Counted from the first letter of the stretch, positions 1 through 8,756 are shown. The stretch is DNA of 64,000 bases from Streptomyces sp. Je 1-332 (GCF_040730185.1 NZ_CP160402.1:1426001-1490000), one strand, 5' to 3'. A program made the numbers and translations. The notes: a model not told the origin generated them from the sequence alone.

Positions 1-1351
1 TCCTCAGGTGTGCCGCCGGGGGTTCGGCCGCGAAGTAGGGGCGGCCGGGGGCCACCGCGACGCCTGCGCGGAGGGCCGCGCCCGTCAGGGCCGACTCGTC
101 CGTGCCGTCGGGCAGGCGCAGCCACAGGAGGTAGCCGCCCGCGGGGATGTGCGGCAGGGCGAGTTCGGGCAGGTTCAGGCGCAGGGCCGCTGCCATCGCG
201 TCCCTGCGGTCCTTCAACTCGCCCGCCACGCGCCGCAGATGGCGCGGCCAGGCCGGGGAGCCGACCAGTTCCAGCGCCGCCTCCTGGAGCGGTCTCGGCA
301 CGAAGAAGTGGTCGACGACCTGGATCGCGCGCAGCCGTTCCAGGACTGGCCCGCGGGCCGCGAGCGCGCTCACCCGGAAGCTCGGCGACGTGGCCTTGGT
401 GAGCGAACAGACGTGCACGACGACTCCGTCGGGGTCGTCGGACTGCAGGGGCCTCGGCAGCGGCCCCGCGTCCTCGTGGACGAGGCGGCGCACGAAGTCG
501 TCCTCGATGACGAAGGCCCCGGCCTCGCGCGCGATGCGCAGCACCTCCGGGCGCCGCTCGGCCGACAGCACCGCCCCCGTCGGGTTCTGGAACAGCGGCT
601 GGCAGACGAACACCCGCGCCCCCGTGGCCCTGAACGCCGCGGCGAGCAGCTCGGGGCGTACGCCGTCCTCGTCCACCGGCACCGGGACCGGCCGCAGGCC
701 CGCCGCGCGGGCGATGGCCAGCATGCCGGGATACGTGGGCGACTCGACGAGGACCGGCGCACCCGGCGGCGCGAGCGCCCGCAGCGCCGTGGTGAGCCCG
801 CTCTGGCCGCCCGCGGTGATCAGCACCTCGGCGGCCGTGATCGCGCCGCCGATGCCCCGCGCGAACCACTCCCGCAGCTCGGGCAGGCCGTCGATCGGCG
901 GCCTCCCCCACGCGCCGGGCCGCCGCCCCGCCCGGGCGAGGGCCGCCGCCATCGCGCGCTCGGGTTGCAGCGACGGGTGCAGATAGCCGCCGTTGAACTC
1001 GATGACGCCGTGCGAGGGCGCCGCCAGCGTGACCAGGACCCCGGAGGCGTCCACCGCCCGCGGCACGAGCTCCGTGGCCGCGTCGGCGCTCAGCGACACC
1101 TCCTGCCACGAGGTGTCCCCCGCGGGTGCGGCGGCGCCCTGCGGCTCCGCACGGAAGACACCGGCGCCCGGCCGCGTGACGACCAGGCCCTCGGCTGCCA
1201 GCTGCCCCAGGGCCCGCGACACCGTCACCGGACTGACCCTGAAACGGTCGACCAGAGACCGGCTCGACGGCAGCTTTTCACCGGGTGAGTAGCGGTTCAG
1301 CTCGACCCGCAACTGTTTTGCCAACTCAGCGACACTGCTACTATCTTGCAT
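1..1351 (-). CDS. MocR/PdxR-type GntR regulator with aminotransferase domain (3' end cut by window)
   Basis: An N-terminal winged helix of the GntR type (about residues 1-70) is followed by a fold-type I aminotransferase-like domain. The segment SLTKATSPSFRV carries the expected PLP-binding lysine at about residue 319. The C-terminal signature APGRPYFAA is present, and the reading frame is still open at base 1, so only a short tail is missing. MocR proteins are PLP-sensing transcription factors. They usually control vitamin B6, GABA or amino-acid genes, or a divergent transporter. The start ATG overlaps the ATG of the divergent EamA exporter by two bases. A hexamer TATCCT lies 8 nt upstream of the start, so the mRNA is probably leaderless. 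The likely target is the neighbouring exporter (inference). Confidence 0.9.
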   Translation of the reverse strand, partial: MQDSSSVAELAKQLRVELNRYSPGEKLPSSRSLVDRFRVSPVTVSRALGQLAAEGLVVTRPGAGVFRAEPQGAAAPAGDTSWQEVSLSADAATELVPRAVDASGVLVTLAAPSHGVIEFNGGYLHPSLQPERAMAAALARAGRRPGAWGRPPIDGLPELREWFARGIGGAITAAEVLITAGGQSGLTTALRALAPPGAPVLVESPTYPGMLAIARAAGLRPVPVPVDEDGVRPELLAAAFRATGARVFVCQPLFQNPTGAVLSAERRPEVLRIAREAGAFVIEDDFVRRLVHEDAGPLPRPLQSDDPDGVVVHVCSLTKATSPSFRVSALAARGPVLERLRAIQVVDHFFVPRPLQEAALELVGSPAWPRHLRRVAGELKDRRDAMAAALRLNLPELALPHIPAGGYLLWLRLPDGTDESALTGAALRAGVAVAPGRPYFAAEPPAAHLR

Positions 1352-2282
1352 GACAGCACAGGATAGCGCTACTCGCCCGAGCCGGATAGCGGTTCCCGCA
1401 GCCGCGGAGATCCCGCAGGACAGCTCCCGCCGCGCAGGCACCGTCATGGCCGCGCTCGGCGTCACCGCCTTCTCGCTCACCTTTCCCTCCACCGCCTGGG
1501 GCCTGGAGGGCATCGGCCCCTGGTCGTTCGTGGCCCTGCGCGTCGTACTGAGCGCGGTCATCGCGGGCGGCGCCCTGCTCGCCCTGCGCGTCCCGCTGCC
1601 CGCACGCCGCCACTGGGCCGGGCTCGCCGTCGTCGCCGCCGGGGTCGTCGTCGGCTTCCCGCTGCTCACCACGCTCGCCCTGCAGACGTCCACCACCGCC
1701 CACGCGGCCGTGGTCGTCGGCCTGCTCCCGCTGACCACCGCCGTGTTCTCGGCGCTGCGCACCGGGGCACGGCCCTCGCGGACGTTCTGGACCGCGGCCC
1801 TCGCCGGCGCGGCGGCGGTGATCGCGTTCACGGTCCAGCAGAGCGGCGGCGCCCTGTCGACCGCCGACCTGTACCTCTTCGCCTCGCTCCTCATCTGCGC
1901 CGCCGGCTACACGGAGGGTGGCCGTCTCGCGCGCGAGATGCCGGGCTGGCAGGTCATCGGCTGGGCGCTGGTCCTGTGCCTGCCGCTCGCCGTGGCGGGG
2001 GCCGCCTTCGCCCTCCAGTACGAGTCCTTCCAGCTCACCGGGCACAGCACGGCGGGGCTGCTCTACGCGGCCATCGGCTCGCAGTTCCTCGGCCTGGTCG
2101 TCTGGTACCGCGGCATGGCGGCGATCGGCGTGCCCAAGGCCAGCCAGCTCCAGCTCGCGCAGCCGCTGCTCACGCTGGTCTGGTCGGTGTTCCTGCTCGG
2201 CGAGCACCTCACGATCGCCGCACCGCTGACCGCCGCCGCCGTCCTCGTGTGCATCGCGGTCACGCAACGGGCCCGCGGCTAG
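1350..2282 (+). CDS. EamA/DMT-family transporter
   Basis: The 310-residue protein is almost wholly hydrophobic, with about ten predicted membrane helices arranged as two EamA halves. The second half carries the typical end segment QLQLAQPLLTLVWSVFLLGE. Members of this family export amino acids or related metabolites through the cytoplasmic membrane. The first 32 residues form a polar tail, and an in-frame ATG at 1447 is an alternative start. I chose 1350 because TACTAT lies 5 nt upstream, which suits a leaderless transcript. The gene is head-to-head with a MocR regulator that probably controls it. The substrate is unknown. Confidence 0.88.
   Translation: MTAQDSATRPSRIAVPAAAEIPQDSSRRAGTVMAALGVTAFSLTFPSTAWGLEGIGPWSFVALRVVLSAVIAGGALLALRVPLPARRHWAGLAVVAAGVVVGFPLLTTLALQTSTTAHAAVVVGLLPLTTAVFSALRTGARPSRTFWTAALAGAAAVIAFTVQQSGGALSTADLYLFASLLICAAGYTEGGRLAREMPGWQVIGWALVLCLPLAVAGAAFALQYESFQLTGHSTAGLLYAAIGSQFLGLVVWYRGMAAIGVPKASQLQLAQPLLTLVWSVFLLGEHLTIAAPLTAAAVLVCIAVTQRARG
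1361..1391. promoter_or_regulatory. Candidate operator: direct repeat GGATAGCG inside the exporter 5' end
   Basis: GGATAGCG occurs at 1361-1368 and again at 1384-1391, 23 bp apart. The related string CTACTATC lies at 1339-1346, around the overlapping start codons. MocR proteins bind spaced repeats at divergent promoters, so these are candidate sites. No binding evidence is available. Confidence 0.35.
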
Positions 2283-2373
2283 ACGCCGACGGCCGGGCCC
2301 CAGGTCCGGCCACCGGACGTAGACTGACGGCCACGGAAAGCAACCGCAGGGTGGGACGAGGAGGTCGCTCCAG

Positions 2374-2568
2374 ATGCGTGCAACCGTAGGCGACGAGCTG
2401 GTGCTGCACGGCAGGACCGTCGGGCAGCACGACCGGATCGCACAGGTCGTCGAGGTGCTCGGCGCGAACGGCGGTCCGCCGTATCGCGTCCGCTTCGACG
2501 ACGGCCACGAGACGCTGCTGTCACCGGGCCCCGACACCGTCGTACGGCATCAGGACCCGGCTTCCTGA
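2374..2568 (+). CDS. DUF1918 domain protein, 64 aa
   Basis: This small acidic protein has the pattern typical of DUF1918: an N-terminal MRATVGDELV strand, then a GGPPYRVRFDDGHE core and a segment ending LLSPGPDTVV. Such SH3-like barrels are common and of unknown function in actinobacteria. A purine-rich stretch (GGACGAGGAGG) precedes the ATG. The gene is solitary, with GHL10 hydrolase converging on it 18 bp downstream. Confidence 0.85.
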   Translation: MRATVGDELVLHGRTVGQHDRIAQVVEVLGANGGPPYRVRFDDGHETLLSPGPDTVVRHQDPAS

Positions 2569-2586
2569 CTCCGGGCGCGGGACCGG

Positions 2587-3819
2587 TCAGCGGGGTGGCT
2601 CGGCCGGCTTTCGGTAGTGGTCGGCGACCACCCGCGCCATCGCGCCGATCTTGTCCACGCCCACTTCCTTCGCCGAGAAGTACACATGGCCGCGCGCCTG
2701 CGGGAACTTCTTGGCGTACGTGAGGTGGCGGGACAGCTCGGCGGGGTCCTGCCAGGGGGCGGCCTGCGCGGGGTCGCCCGCCTTGTAGAGGGCCTCCCCC
2801 ACATACAGCCGCACGCCCGTGCCCTCGACGACGTCGGCCCACCAGGGCAGCAGCTTGCCGTAGTCCGCGGCGGCGAAGCCGATGTTCCAGTAGAGCTGCG
2901 GGCAGATGTAGTCGAGCCAGCCCTTCTTGACCCAGCCGCGGGTGTCGGCGTACAGATCGTCGTACGTCTGCACGCCCGCCCGGGTGTCCGAACCGAGCGG
3001 ATCGGTCGAGGCGTTGCGCCAGACCCCGAACGGACTGACCCCGAACTGCACGCGCTTACGCGCCTTCTTGATCCGCGTCCCCATCTCGCGCACCAGGCGG
3101 TCGATGTTGTCGCGCCGCCAGGCGGCACGGTCCGGGAAGCCGCCGCCGTGGAGCGCGAAGGCCTCGTCGTCGTCGAAGACCTGCCCGGCGACCGGGTACG
3201 GGTAGAAGTAGTCGTCCCAGTGCACCGCGTCGATCGCGTAGTGGCGCACGGCGTCGAGCATCGCGTCCTGGACGAAGCGCCGCACCTCGGGCAGACCGGG
3301 GTTGTAGTAGAGCTTCCCGCCGTAGGGCACGACCCACTCGGGGTGCAGCCGCGCGGGGTGCGTCGGGACGAGGCGCGAGGGGTCCGTGTGGTTGGCGATG
3401 CGGAAGGGGTTGAACCAGGCGTGCAGTTCGAGGCCCCTGCTGTGCGCCTCGGCCACGGCCGTGCCCAGCGGGTCCCAGCCGGGGTGCTTGCCCTGCACGC
3501 CGGTGAGGCACTCCGCCCACGGTTCGTACGGCGACGGCCACAACGCGTCGGCGGTGGGCCGCACTTGGAAGACCACGGCGTTCAGCCGGCGCCGTACGGC
3601 CGTGTCGAGATGGGCGATCAGTTCGGCGCGCTGCTCGGCCGCCGGCAGTCCGGGCTTCGAGGGCCAGTCGCGGTTGACGACGGTCGCCAGCCACATGCCC
3701 CGCAGTTCCCGGCGCGAGGGGGCCTTCCCGGGCACCGCCGCCGCGTCCCCCGCGGCTGTGAGCCCCGCCACCATCGCGGCTGCCGCAATCGTGAAACCTC
3801 GGCGTGACATACGCCTCAT
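2587..3819 (-). CDS. Tat-exported glycoside hydrolase-like 10 (GHL10/DUF187) protein
   Basis: About 410 residues. The N-terminus MRRMSRRGFTIAAAAM has a twin-arginine motif and a hydrophobic run ending near AAA-VPG, so export by Tat is likely. The mature part is a GHL10-type TIM barrel: RGMWLATVVNRDWPS is the first strand, AIDAVHWDDYFYPYP a central one and LDYICPQLYWN a late one. The family is related to YngK of Bacillus and is thought to act on cell-wall or extracellular glycans. Its substrates are poorly defined. The chosen start is preceded by AGGGGGCGAGCGG. An in-frame ATG at 3810 would also keep the Tat motif. The tat genes themselves lie at the other end of this window. Confidence 0.88.
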   Translation of the reverse strand: MRRMSRRGFTIAAAAMVAGLTAAGDAAAVPGKAPSRRELRGMWLATVVNRDWPSKPGLPAAEQRAELIAHLDTAVRRRLNAVVFQVRPTADALWPSPYEPWAECLTGVQGKHPGWDPLGTAVAEAHSRGLELHAWFNPFRIANHTDPSRLVPTHPARLHPEWVVPYGGKLYYNPGLPEVRRFVQDAMLDAVRHYAIDAVHWDDYFYPYPVAGQVFDDDEAFALHGGGFPDRAAWRRDNIDRLVREMGTRIKKARKRVQFGVSPFGVWRNASTDPLGSDTRAGVQTYDDLYADTRGWVKKGWLDYICPQLYWNIGFAAADYGKLLPWWADVVEGTGVRLYVGEALYKAGDPAQAAPWQDPAELSRHLTYAKKFPQARGHVYFSAKEVGVDKIGAMARVVADHYRKPAEPPR

Positions 3820-3986
3820 CCGCTCGCCCCCTGGCCTGTATATCCGCCGGAACCGCTGCTTGTACCGGACAGCATGCCCGACCCGGCACGTCACGCACCT
3901 GAGGTTCGGCGGTAACGTTCACCGCTGGGGCAGACACCGCATCCATACGGGGGACTGCCCGCCCGTTGATCAGCGAAAGGCACGAG

Positions 3987-4859
3987 GTGACCGACTCTAT
4001 GCCCGACATCGCACGCGTCGGAGTAGTGGGCTGCGGCCAGATGGGCGCCGGGATCGCGGAGGTCTGCGCCCGCTCCGGACTGGACGTGATGGTCGCGGAG
4101 ACCACCGGCGAGGCCCTGGAGATCGGCCGCACCCGGCTCTACAACTCCCTCTCCAAGGCCGCCGAGCGCGGCAAGATCTCGGAGGAGGAGCGGGACGAGA
4201 CGCTCGCCCGCCTCAGCTTCACGACCGACCTCGGGGAGTTCTCCGACCGCGACCTCGTCATCGAGGCGGTCGTCGAGAACGAGGCGGTCAAGACCGAGAT
4301 CTTCCAGGTACTCGACCAGGTGGTGACCCGGCAGGACGCGATCCTCGCCTCCAACACCTCCTCCATCCCGCTGGTGAAGCTGGCCGTCGCGACCTCGCGC
4401 CCCGACGCCGTCATCGGCATCCACTTCTTCAACCCGGCCCCGGTGCAGCAGCTCGTCGAGCTGATCCCCGCGCTCACCACGTCCGAGGGGACGATCAGCC
4501 GCGCGCAGTCCATGGTCGAGAAGGTGCTCGGCAAGCACGCGATCCGCGCCCAGGACCGCTCGGGCTTCGTGGTCAACGCGCTGCTCATCCCGTATCTGCT
4601 CTCCGCGATCCGGATGTTCGAGTCGGGCATCGCGAGCCGCGAGGACATCGACAACGGCATGGAGATGGGCTGCGCCCACCCGATGGGTCCGCTCAAGCTC
4701 GCCGACCTGATCGGCCTCGACACCGTCGCCTCGGTCGCGGACAGCATGTACGCCGAGTACAAGGAGCCGCTGTACGCCGCTCCCCCGCTGCTCCAGCGGA
4801 TGGTGGACGCAGGCAGGCTCGGCCGCAAGTCCGGCTCGGGCTTCTACCCGTACGGCTGA
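3987..4859 (+). CDS. 3-hydroxybutyryl-CoA dehydrogenase
   Basis: This is a 290-residue NAD-dependent 3-hydroxyacyl-CoA dehydrogenase. The Rossmann loop GVVGCGQMGAGIAEV is close to the N-terminus. SNTSSIP and the catalytic histidine block GIHFFNPAPVQQLVE follow. The C-terminal helical domain (EMGCAHPMGPLKLADLIGLD) is complete. It converts acetoacetyl-CoA to 3-hydroxybutyryl-CoA, serving butyrate/crotonyl-CoA metabolism and feeding the ethylmalonyl-CoA route in streptomycetes. The GTG start at 3987 was chosen because AAAGG lies six bases upstream. The gene is monocistronic and ends in a strong palindrome. Confidence 0.93.
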   Translation: MTDSMPDIARVGVVGCGQMGAGIAEVCARSGLDVMVAETTGEALEIGRTRLYNSLSKAAERGKISEEERDETLARLSFTTDLGEFSDRDLVIEAVVENEAVKTEIFQVLDQVVTRQDAILASNTSSIPLVKLAVATSRPDAVIGIHFFNPAPVQQLVELIPALTTSEGTISRAQSMVEKVLGKHAIRAQDRSGFVVNALLIPYLLSAIRMFESGIASREDIDNGMEMGCAHPMGPLKLADLIGLDTVASVADSMYAEYKEPLYAAPPLLQRMVDAGRLGRKSGSGFYPYG

Positions 4860-4896
4860 CGCGGCTCACACCTGCACCCGGAACTTCGCACCGCAC

Positions 4897-4930
4897 GCGG
4901 GCCCGGCACTCGATCGAGTGCCGGGCCCGC
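4897..4930. terminator. Perfect 34-bp palindrome after the dehydrogenase
   Basis: Two 17-base arms (GCGGGCCCGGCACTCGA and its exact complement) meet with no intervening bases. It lies 37 bp after the stop codon of the 3-hydroxybutyryl-CoA dehydrogenase. There is no T run, as is usual for streptomycete terminators. Confidence 0.8.
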
Positions 4931-5058
4931 GGCGTTCACACACCGTGTGCGCCATGGGCTCGCATATGCCCTTCGCACACTCTCCCGCCCCGGCCACCAG
5001 GCGAGTTGACTTTCCGTGTGCATCAGGGGGATCGACAGCTACAGAAAGGAGCGGACCA

Positions 5059-5316
5059 GTGACCGCCGACCCCGAGCATCGGGTGGTCCCCGAAGAACTC
5101 GCCGAGTTACGCCGCAGCTTGGACGTGGGTCTGACCCGCGTCGACGGACAGCTGGCGTTGCTCACCCAACACGACGAACAGAGCGTCAAGAACCAGGACG
5201 AGTTGACCGTGAGGATCACCGCACTCGAGCACACACGCTGGCCGCTGCCCGCACTTCTCGCCTTGACGGCGGTCGGTGCGTTAGCCGTGGCAGTTTGGCA
5301 GGCCATCGGTCGTTAG
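5059..5316 (+). CDS. Small membrane-anchored coiled-coil protein, 85 aa
   Basis: The first 60 residues are polar, with heptad spacing of leucine and valine (EELAELRRSLDVGLTRVDGQ) that suggests a coiled coil. A single C-terminal membrane helix, ALLALTAVGALAVAVWQAIG, follows. A tail-anchored or bitopic topology is likely. The GTG start at 5059 has AAAGGAG eight bases upstream. Related short proteins are common in Streptomyces but unnamed. The stop overlaps the end of the convergent NUDIX gene by 4 bp. Confidence 0.72.
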   Translation: MTADPEHRVVPEELAELRRSLDVGLTRVDGQLALLTQHDEQSVKNQDELTVRITALEHTRWPLPALLALTAVGALAVAVWQAIGR

Positions 5317-5855
5317 TGCGCGTCCTGGCCCAGGCGCAGGTGGTGCAGGAGAAGTAGGGCCGCCGCCATGTTGGCGGCCGGTACTTCTCCGCGGGCCACC
5401 ATGTCAGGGACGAGTTTGAGTGGGACCCATTCACGGCGGTCGGACTCGAAGTCGTCCTCGGGATGACCGATGTAGGTGCACTCATCCGACCAGTAGATGT
5501 GGTGCCTCGCATCGGTGAGCCCATTGGACGGCTCGACACTCATCAGGTGTCGTAACGGGCCCGGCCGCCAGCCGGTCTCTTCCTCCATTTCCCGGGCTGC
5601 CGCGTACGCGAGGTCCTCGCCGTCCTCGACGACGCCGGCCGCGAGTTCCCAGCCCCAGCTGTCCGTGATGAAGCGGTGCCGCCAGAGCAGCAGCACCTCG
5701 TTGGACTCGTTGACCGCGGTGGCCACGGCGACGGGCCGCAGCCGTATCAGGAAGTGGTCGAGGTGCCGGCCGTCGGGCAGCTCCACGTCTGCCAGATTGA
5801 CCGTGAACCACCTGTTTCCATACACAGTTTGTTCGCTTTGTTTCGTCCACTGCAC
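5313..5855 (-). CDS. NUDIX hydrolase (ADP-ribose pyrophosphatase-like)
   Basis: The Nudix box is intact: G74-x5-E80-x7-R88-E89-x-x-E92-E93-x-G95. The essential metal-binding glutamates are therefore all present. The N-terminal part resembles ADP-ribose/sugar-nucleotide pyrophosphatases, with the segment LLLWRHRFITDSWGWELAAG just before the box. It probably hydrolyses a nucleoside diphosphate derivative in the cytoplasm. The GTG start has GGAAGG 11 bases upstream. The substrate cannot be read from sequence. Confidence 0.88.
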   Translation of the reverse strand: MQWTKQSEQTVYGNRWFTVNLADVELPDGRHLDHFLIRLRPVAVATAVNESNEVLLLWRHRFITDSWGWELAAGVVEDGEDLAYAAAREMEEETGWRPGPLRHLMSVEPSNGLTDARHHIYWSDECTYIGHPEDDFESDRREWVPLKLVPDMVARGEVPAANMAAALLLLHHLRLGQDAH

Positions 5856-5931
5856 GGTTCTGCCACCTTCCGCCGAGTAGATGGCAATATCGCAGCAGGA
5901 GGGTGTTCAGAGCAGTGGTGCGCGCCTCACG

Positions 5932-7281
5932 TCACAGCGGTACGCGCAGCGCCCCGTCGATGAGTTCGGCCGCCTCGGCCGTGCCCGCGCAGTCGCTGCG
6001 TACCAGGTGTTCCCGCACGGCCCGCAGCCGGTCGCGCAGCCGTTGGGACTCCATCCCCCGTGCCTGCTCCGCCATTTCCACCGCCGTGGCCACCGCCTCG
6101 TCGGTGTTTCCCTGGCGCAGTTCGATCTGGCTGAGCATGGCGAGCCGGTGCACCCGGCCCCGGTCGTGAGCCGGCGTGTCCACCGCCGCCGCCGCATGTT
6201 CGTACGCTCCCGCGAGGTCGCCGAGGCTGAGCAGCGCCTCCGCCACTTGTACGTTGACGAGTCCGGGCTGGACATAGCCCGTCTCGTCAGGCTCGCGCCC
6301 ACGCCGGATGCGGTCCGCCGCGCCTTCGGCACGCCGGATGCAGGACAGGGCGCTGCTGCCGTCGCCCAGGTGTGCGTACGACTTGGCCTGCATGGCGTAG
6401 AGATCGGAGGCGAGTGCCGGGGTCAGTTCCCGCCCCGCGGCACGCAGGGCGGCCTCCGCGAAGGCCACCGCCTGGCGGTACTCGCGCATGAACAGGGACT
6501 GGTTGACGAGCAGCGCGATGACGTAGGCGCCAAGTCCCCTGTCGCCGCTGGCCTTTGCCAGGCGCAGGGCCTGGTGGAAGTAGCGCTGGGCCAGGCCGTG
6601 CGCGTCCGAGTCATAGGCGCAGATACCGGCGATGGCCACCAACCCGCCGGTGGATCTGTGCAGTTGGCGCCCCGTCTCGTCCGTGTAGCTGCCGCGCAGC
6701 AGGGGCGCGGCCTCGGCGTTGAGGAAGCCGACGATGCGGGTGCGGGTCGCGATGCCGCCGGCCTTGCGGTACATCTGCTCGTAGTGGGCGCGGGCCGCGC
6801 GCATCATGTCGATGTCAGCCGTGCTCACCTGGTGCCTGCCGCCGCGCGACACGTCCACGTCCTCGGGCGGGTTCTCCCACTCCCATACGGGCATCACCGC
6901 GGGTGTTCCCGTGACCGCGGGTGCGCCGAGGAGGTGCGGGCGCTGCTGTTCGTCCGAGCGCCACAGGGCCGTGGCCCGCTCCACGAAACCGGAGAGCGTC
7001 GAGGCCATGGTGTGGTGTCCGACGGCCGGCAGGCCCGGCACGCCGAGGCCGATGTCGTCGAGGGTGACGGTGCGCTGGAGCCGCCCCGCGAGTACCTCGC
7101 AGATCAGGTCGGGCACCTGGCCGCGTGGGCGCTGGCCCTTCAACCACCGGGAGACGGCGGTGTGTTCGTACCGCAGGGCGAGGCCGCGCCTCTTCCCCGC
7201 CTGATTGACGTGGGCAGCCAGGCCCGCGTGGGAGATTCCCGCCTCGTCGAGGATCGCGTCGAGCAGGGTATTGGGCTGCAT
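5932..7281 (-). CDS. NsdA-like regulator: N-terminal HTH-like region plus TPR repeats
   Basis: The 449-residue protein starts with QPNTLLDAILDEAGISHAGL, followed by a stretch that includes HTAVSRWLKGQRP, a helix-turn-helix-like region. The rest is helical, with TPR-like pairs rich in alanine (for example AYEHAAAAVDTPAHDRGRVH). This layout is that of the streptomycete NsdA/NsdB family, negative regulators of sporulation and antibiotic production. This copy is a paralogue and its own role is not known to me. The ATG at 7281 is preceded by GGAGGGCCTCC. A 17-bp palindrome sits about 45 bp upstream. Confidence 0.8.
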   Translation of the reverse strand: MQPNTLLDAILDEAGISHAGLAAHVNQAGKRRGLALRYEHTAVSRWLKGQRPRGQVPDLICEVLAGRLQRTVTLDDIGLGVPGLPAVGHHTMASTLSGFVERATALWRSDEQQRPHLLGAPAVTGTPAVMPVWEWENPPEDVDVSRGGRHQVSTADIDMMRAARAHYEQMYRKAGGIATRTRIVGFLNAEAAPLLRGSYTDETGRQLHRSTGGLVAIAGICAYDSDAHGLAQRYFHQALRLAKASGDRGLGAYVIALLVNQSLFMREYRQAVAFAEAALRAAGRELTPALASDLYAMQAKSYAHLGDGSSALSCIRRAEGAADRIRRGREPDETGYVQPGLVNVQVAEALLSLGDLAGAYEHAAAAVDTPAHDRGRVHRLAMLSQIELRQGNTDEAVATAVEMAEQARGMESQRLRDRLRAVREHLVRSDCAGTAEAAELIDGALRVPL

Positions 7282-7326
7282 GGAGGCCCTCCGGTGACTC
7301 GGTGTGGCCAGCGTAGTAGAGGTGGC

Positions 7327-7343
7327 TTCACACGGGGTGTGAA
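7327..7343. promoter_or_regulatory. 17-bp palindrome TTCACAC-GGG-GTGTGAA upstream of the NsdA-like gene
   Basis: Two perfect 7-bp arms flank GGG. The site lies 46-62 bp upstream of the NsdA-like start codon, where the -35 region would be. A candidate -10 (TACTAC) follows on the minus strand. It may be an operator, possibly autoregulatory. It does not match the actinobacterial SOS box. Confidence 0.45.
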
Positions 7344-7550
7344 CGGAACGCCCGAATCCGGGGGGTGTGCGCTCTGCCGTCGCCACTCCTGTCACGCTTG
7401 ACTGGGATTCCTCACAAGGAGGCCGGCCGGGCCGCCGGCTCCCCCTCGAAAAGTACGGCGGTCCTCATGGGCGCCGTCCGATCCCCGTCGTCTGCCCGAC
7501 ACCTACAGGCGGGGTCGGGCGGCGCACGGCCGGCGGAGGTTGACGGTGCG

Positions 7551-8756
7551 TCACGTCATGGTGTTCTGCCGGCGCACCGTCTCCCCCTGCTGTACGGGCA
7601 CGCGCCGGCGGTCGTTGCGCAGGATCAGGAGCGCGGCATCGTCGGTGGGGAACCGCCCCGCGTGGCGCATGAGTTGGGCGTACACCGCGCGGATCACGGT
7701 CTGGGGCGCGACCGGCGGGACGCGCACCGCTTCGGTGAGCGCCGCCTGGAGCGGGAAGAACCGTCCGGCCGCGTCCCGCGCGTCCTCCATGCCGTCCGTG
7801 TGCAGGACGAGTGCCTCCCCCGGAAGGAGTGACCCGCAGTGCAGCAGGGGCAGTTCGGGCGGGAGCGGGAAAGGTCCGAGCGGCGGCAACGGGTCCCCGC
7901 CCGCGACCGGCTCGGCGCACCCGCCCAGGCGGTACGGCCAGGGGTGCCCGCAGTTGAGGGCGGTCATCTCACCGTCCGGGCCGATCTCCATCAGGAGTAC
8001 GGTGACGAACTCCTCGGCCAGGGGGCTTTCCGGTGCCGGAGCGCCGTTCGCCGGGTGCTCGGCCCGCGACCGCTCCCGCAGATGCCGCCCCAGGGCGCGC
8101 TCCAACTTCCTGAGCACCTGGGCCAGTTCGGGTTCCTCGTGCGCCGCCTCGCGGAAGCTGCCGAGCACGGCGGCGGCCGTGCTGATGGCGGCCAGGCCGT
8201 GCCCGCGCACGTCGCCCATGACGACGCGGACGCCGTGGTCCGTGGCCACCACCTCGTACAGATCCCCGCCGACGGAGGCGCCGCGGGACGCGGAGAGCCG
8301 TCCGGCCGCGACCGTGAGGCCTTCGACGCGGGGCGGCAGCGGGCGCAGCAGGACATTCTGCGCGGCGCCCGCGATCTCACGGAGCTGACGCAACTCCCGC
8401 AGCAGCGAGCCGCGGACCTGCAATATCAGACCGGCGCCGACGGCGAAGAAGACCGCGCTGGTGACGATCCGCGCCTCCAGGCCGTCCCGCTGGGCGAGCG
8501 GGCAGACGAGTTTGTACGTGATGGCGGCCGCGCCCCACACGGCGGGCAGGCCGAGCGCGAGAACGCGCCGGATCCGCGGCGGGTCCACCCGGAACACCTT
8601 CGGCCCGGCCCTCACTCGGAACCTTGCCCCGCTCGCTGTCCTGCTCGCGGCCCTGCCTGCGGTCCTGCTCCCAGCCCTGCCAGCGACCCTGCCCCTGACC
8701 CTGCTCCTTGCCCGGAGCAGCACCCGTCGGGGAGCTCCAGCCCTCATACGGATCAT
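7551..8756 (-). CDS. SpoIIE/RsbU-type PP2C serine phosphatase with two membrane helices
   Basis: About 401 residues. An Arg-rich, Ala/Ser-poor-complexity N-terminus (residues 1-50) precedes two membrane helices (ALGLPAVWGAAAITYKLV and VTSAVFFAVGAGLIL). A SpoIIE phosphatase domain follows, with SASRGASVGGDLYEV, MGDVRGHGLAA and VLHTDGMEDARDAAGRF. These contain the Asp residues that bind Mn in PP2C enzymes. Such proteins dephosphorylate anti-anti-sigma factors of the SpoIIAA/RsbV type. No sensor domain is seen beyond the membrane anchor. AGGGGGG lies eight bases before the chosen ATG. The N-terminal repeats (RVRGRVAGRAG and variants) are unusual, and a later start at about residue 50 cannot be excluded. 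Confidence 0.87.
   Translation of the reverse strand: MIRMRAGAPRRVLLRARSRVRGRVAGRAGSRTAGRAASRTASGARFRVRAGPKVFRVDPPRIRRVLALGLPAVWGAAAITYKLVCPLAQRDGLEARIVTSAVFFAVGAGLILQVRGSLLRELRQLREIAGAAQNVLLRPLPPRVEGLTVAAGRLSASRGASVGGDLYEVVATDHGVRVVMGDVRGHGLAAISTAAAVLGSFREAAHEEPELAQVLRKLERALGRHLRERSRAEHPANGAPAPESPLAEEFVTVLLMEIGPDGEMTALNCGHPWPYRLGGCAEPVAGGDPLPPLGPFPLPPELPLLHCGSLLPGEALVLHTDGMEDARDAAGRFFPLQAALTEAVRVPPVAPQTVIRAVYAQLMRHAGRFPTDDAALLILRNDRRRVPVQQGETVRRQNTMT

Noticed and set aside
8..1288. A 426-residue plus-strand open frame at the left end.
   Set aside because: It is Arg/Gly-rich with no family pattern and lies opposite a MocR protein with clear motifs. It is an antisense shadow from GC bias.
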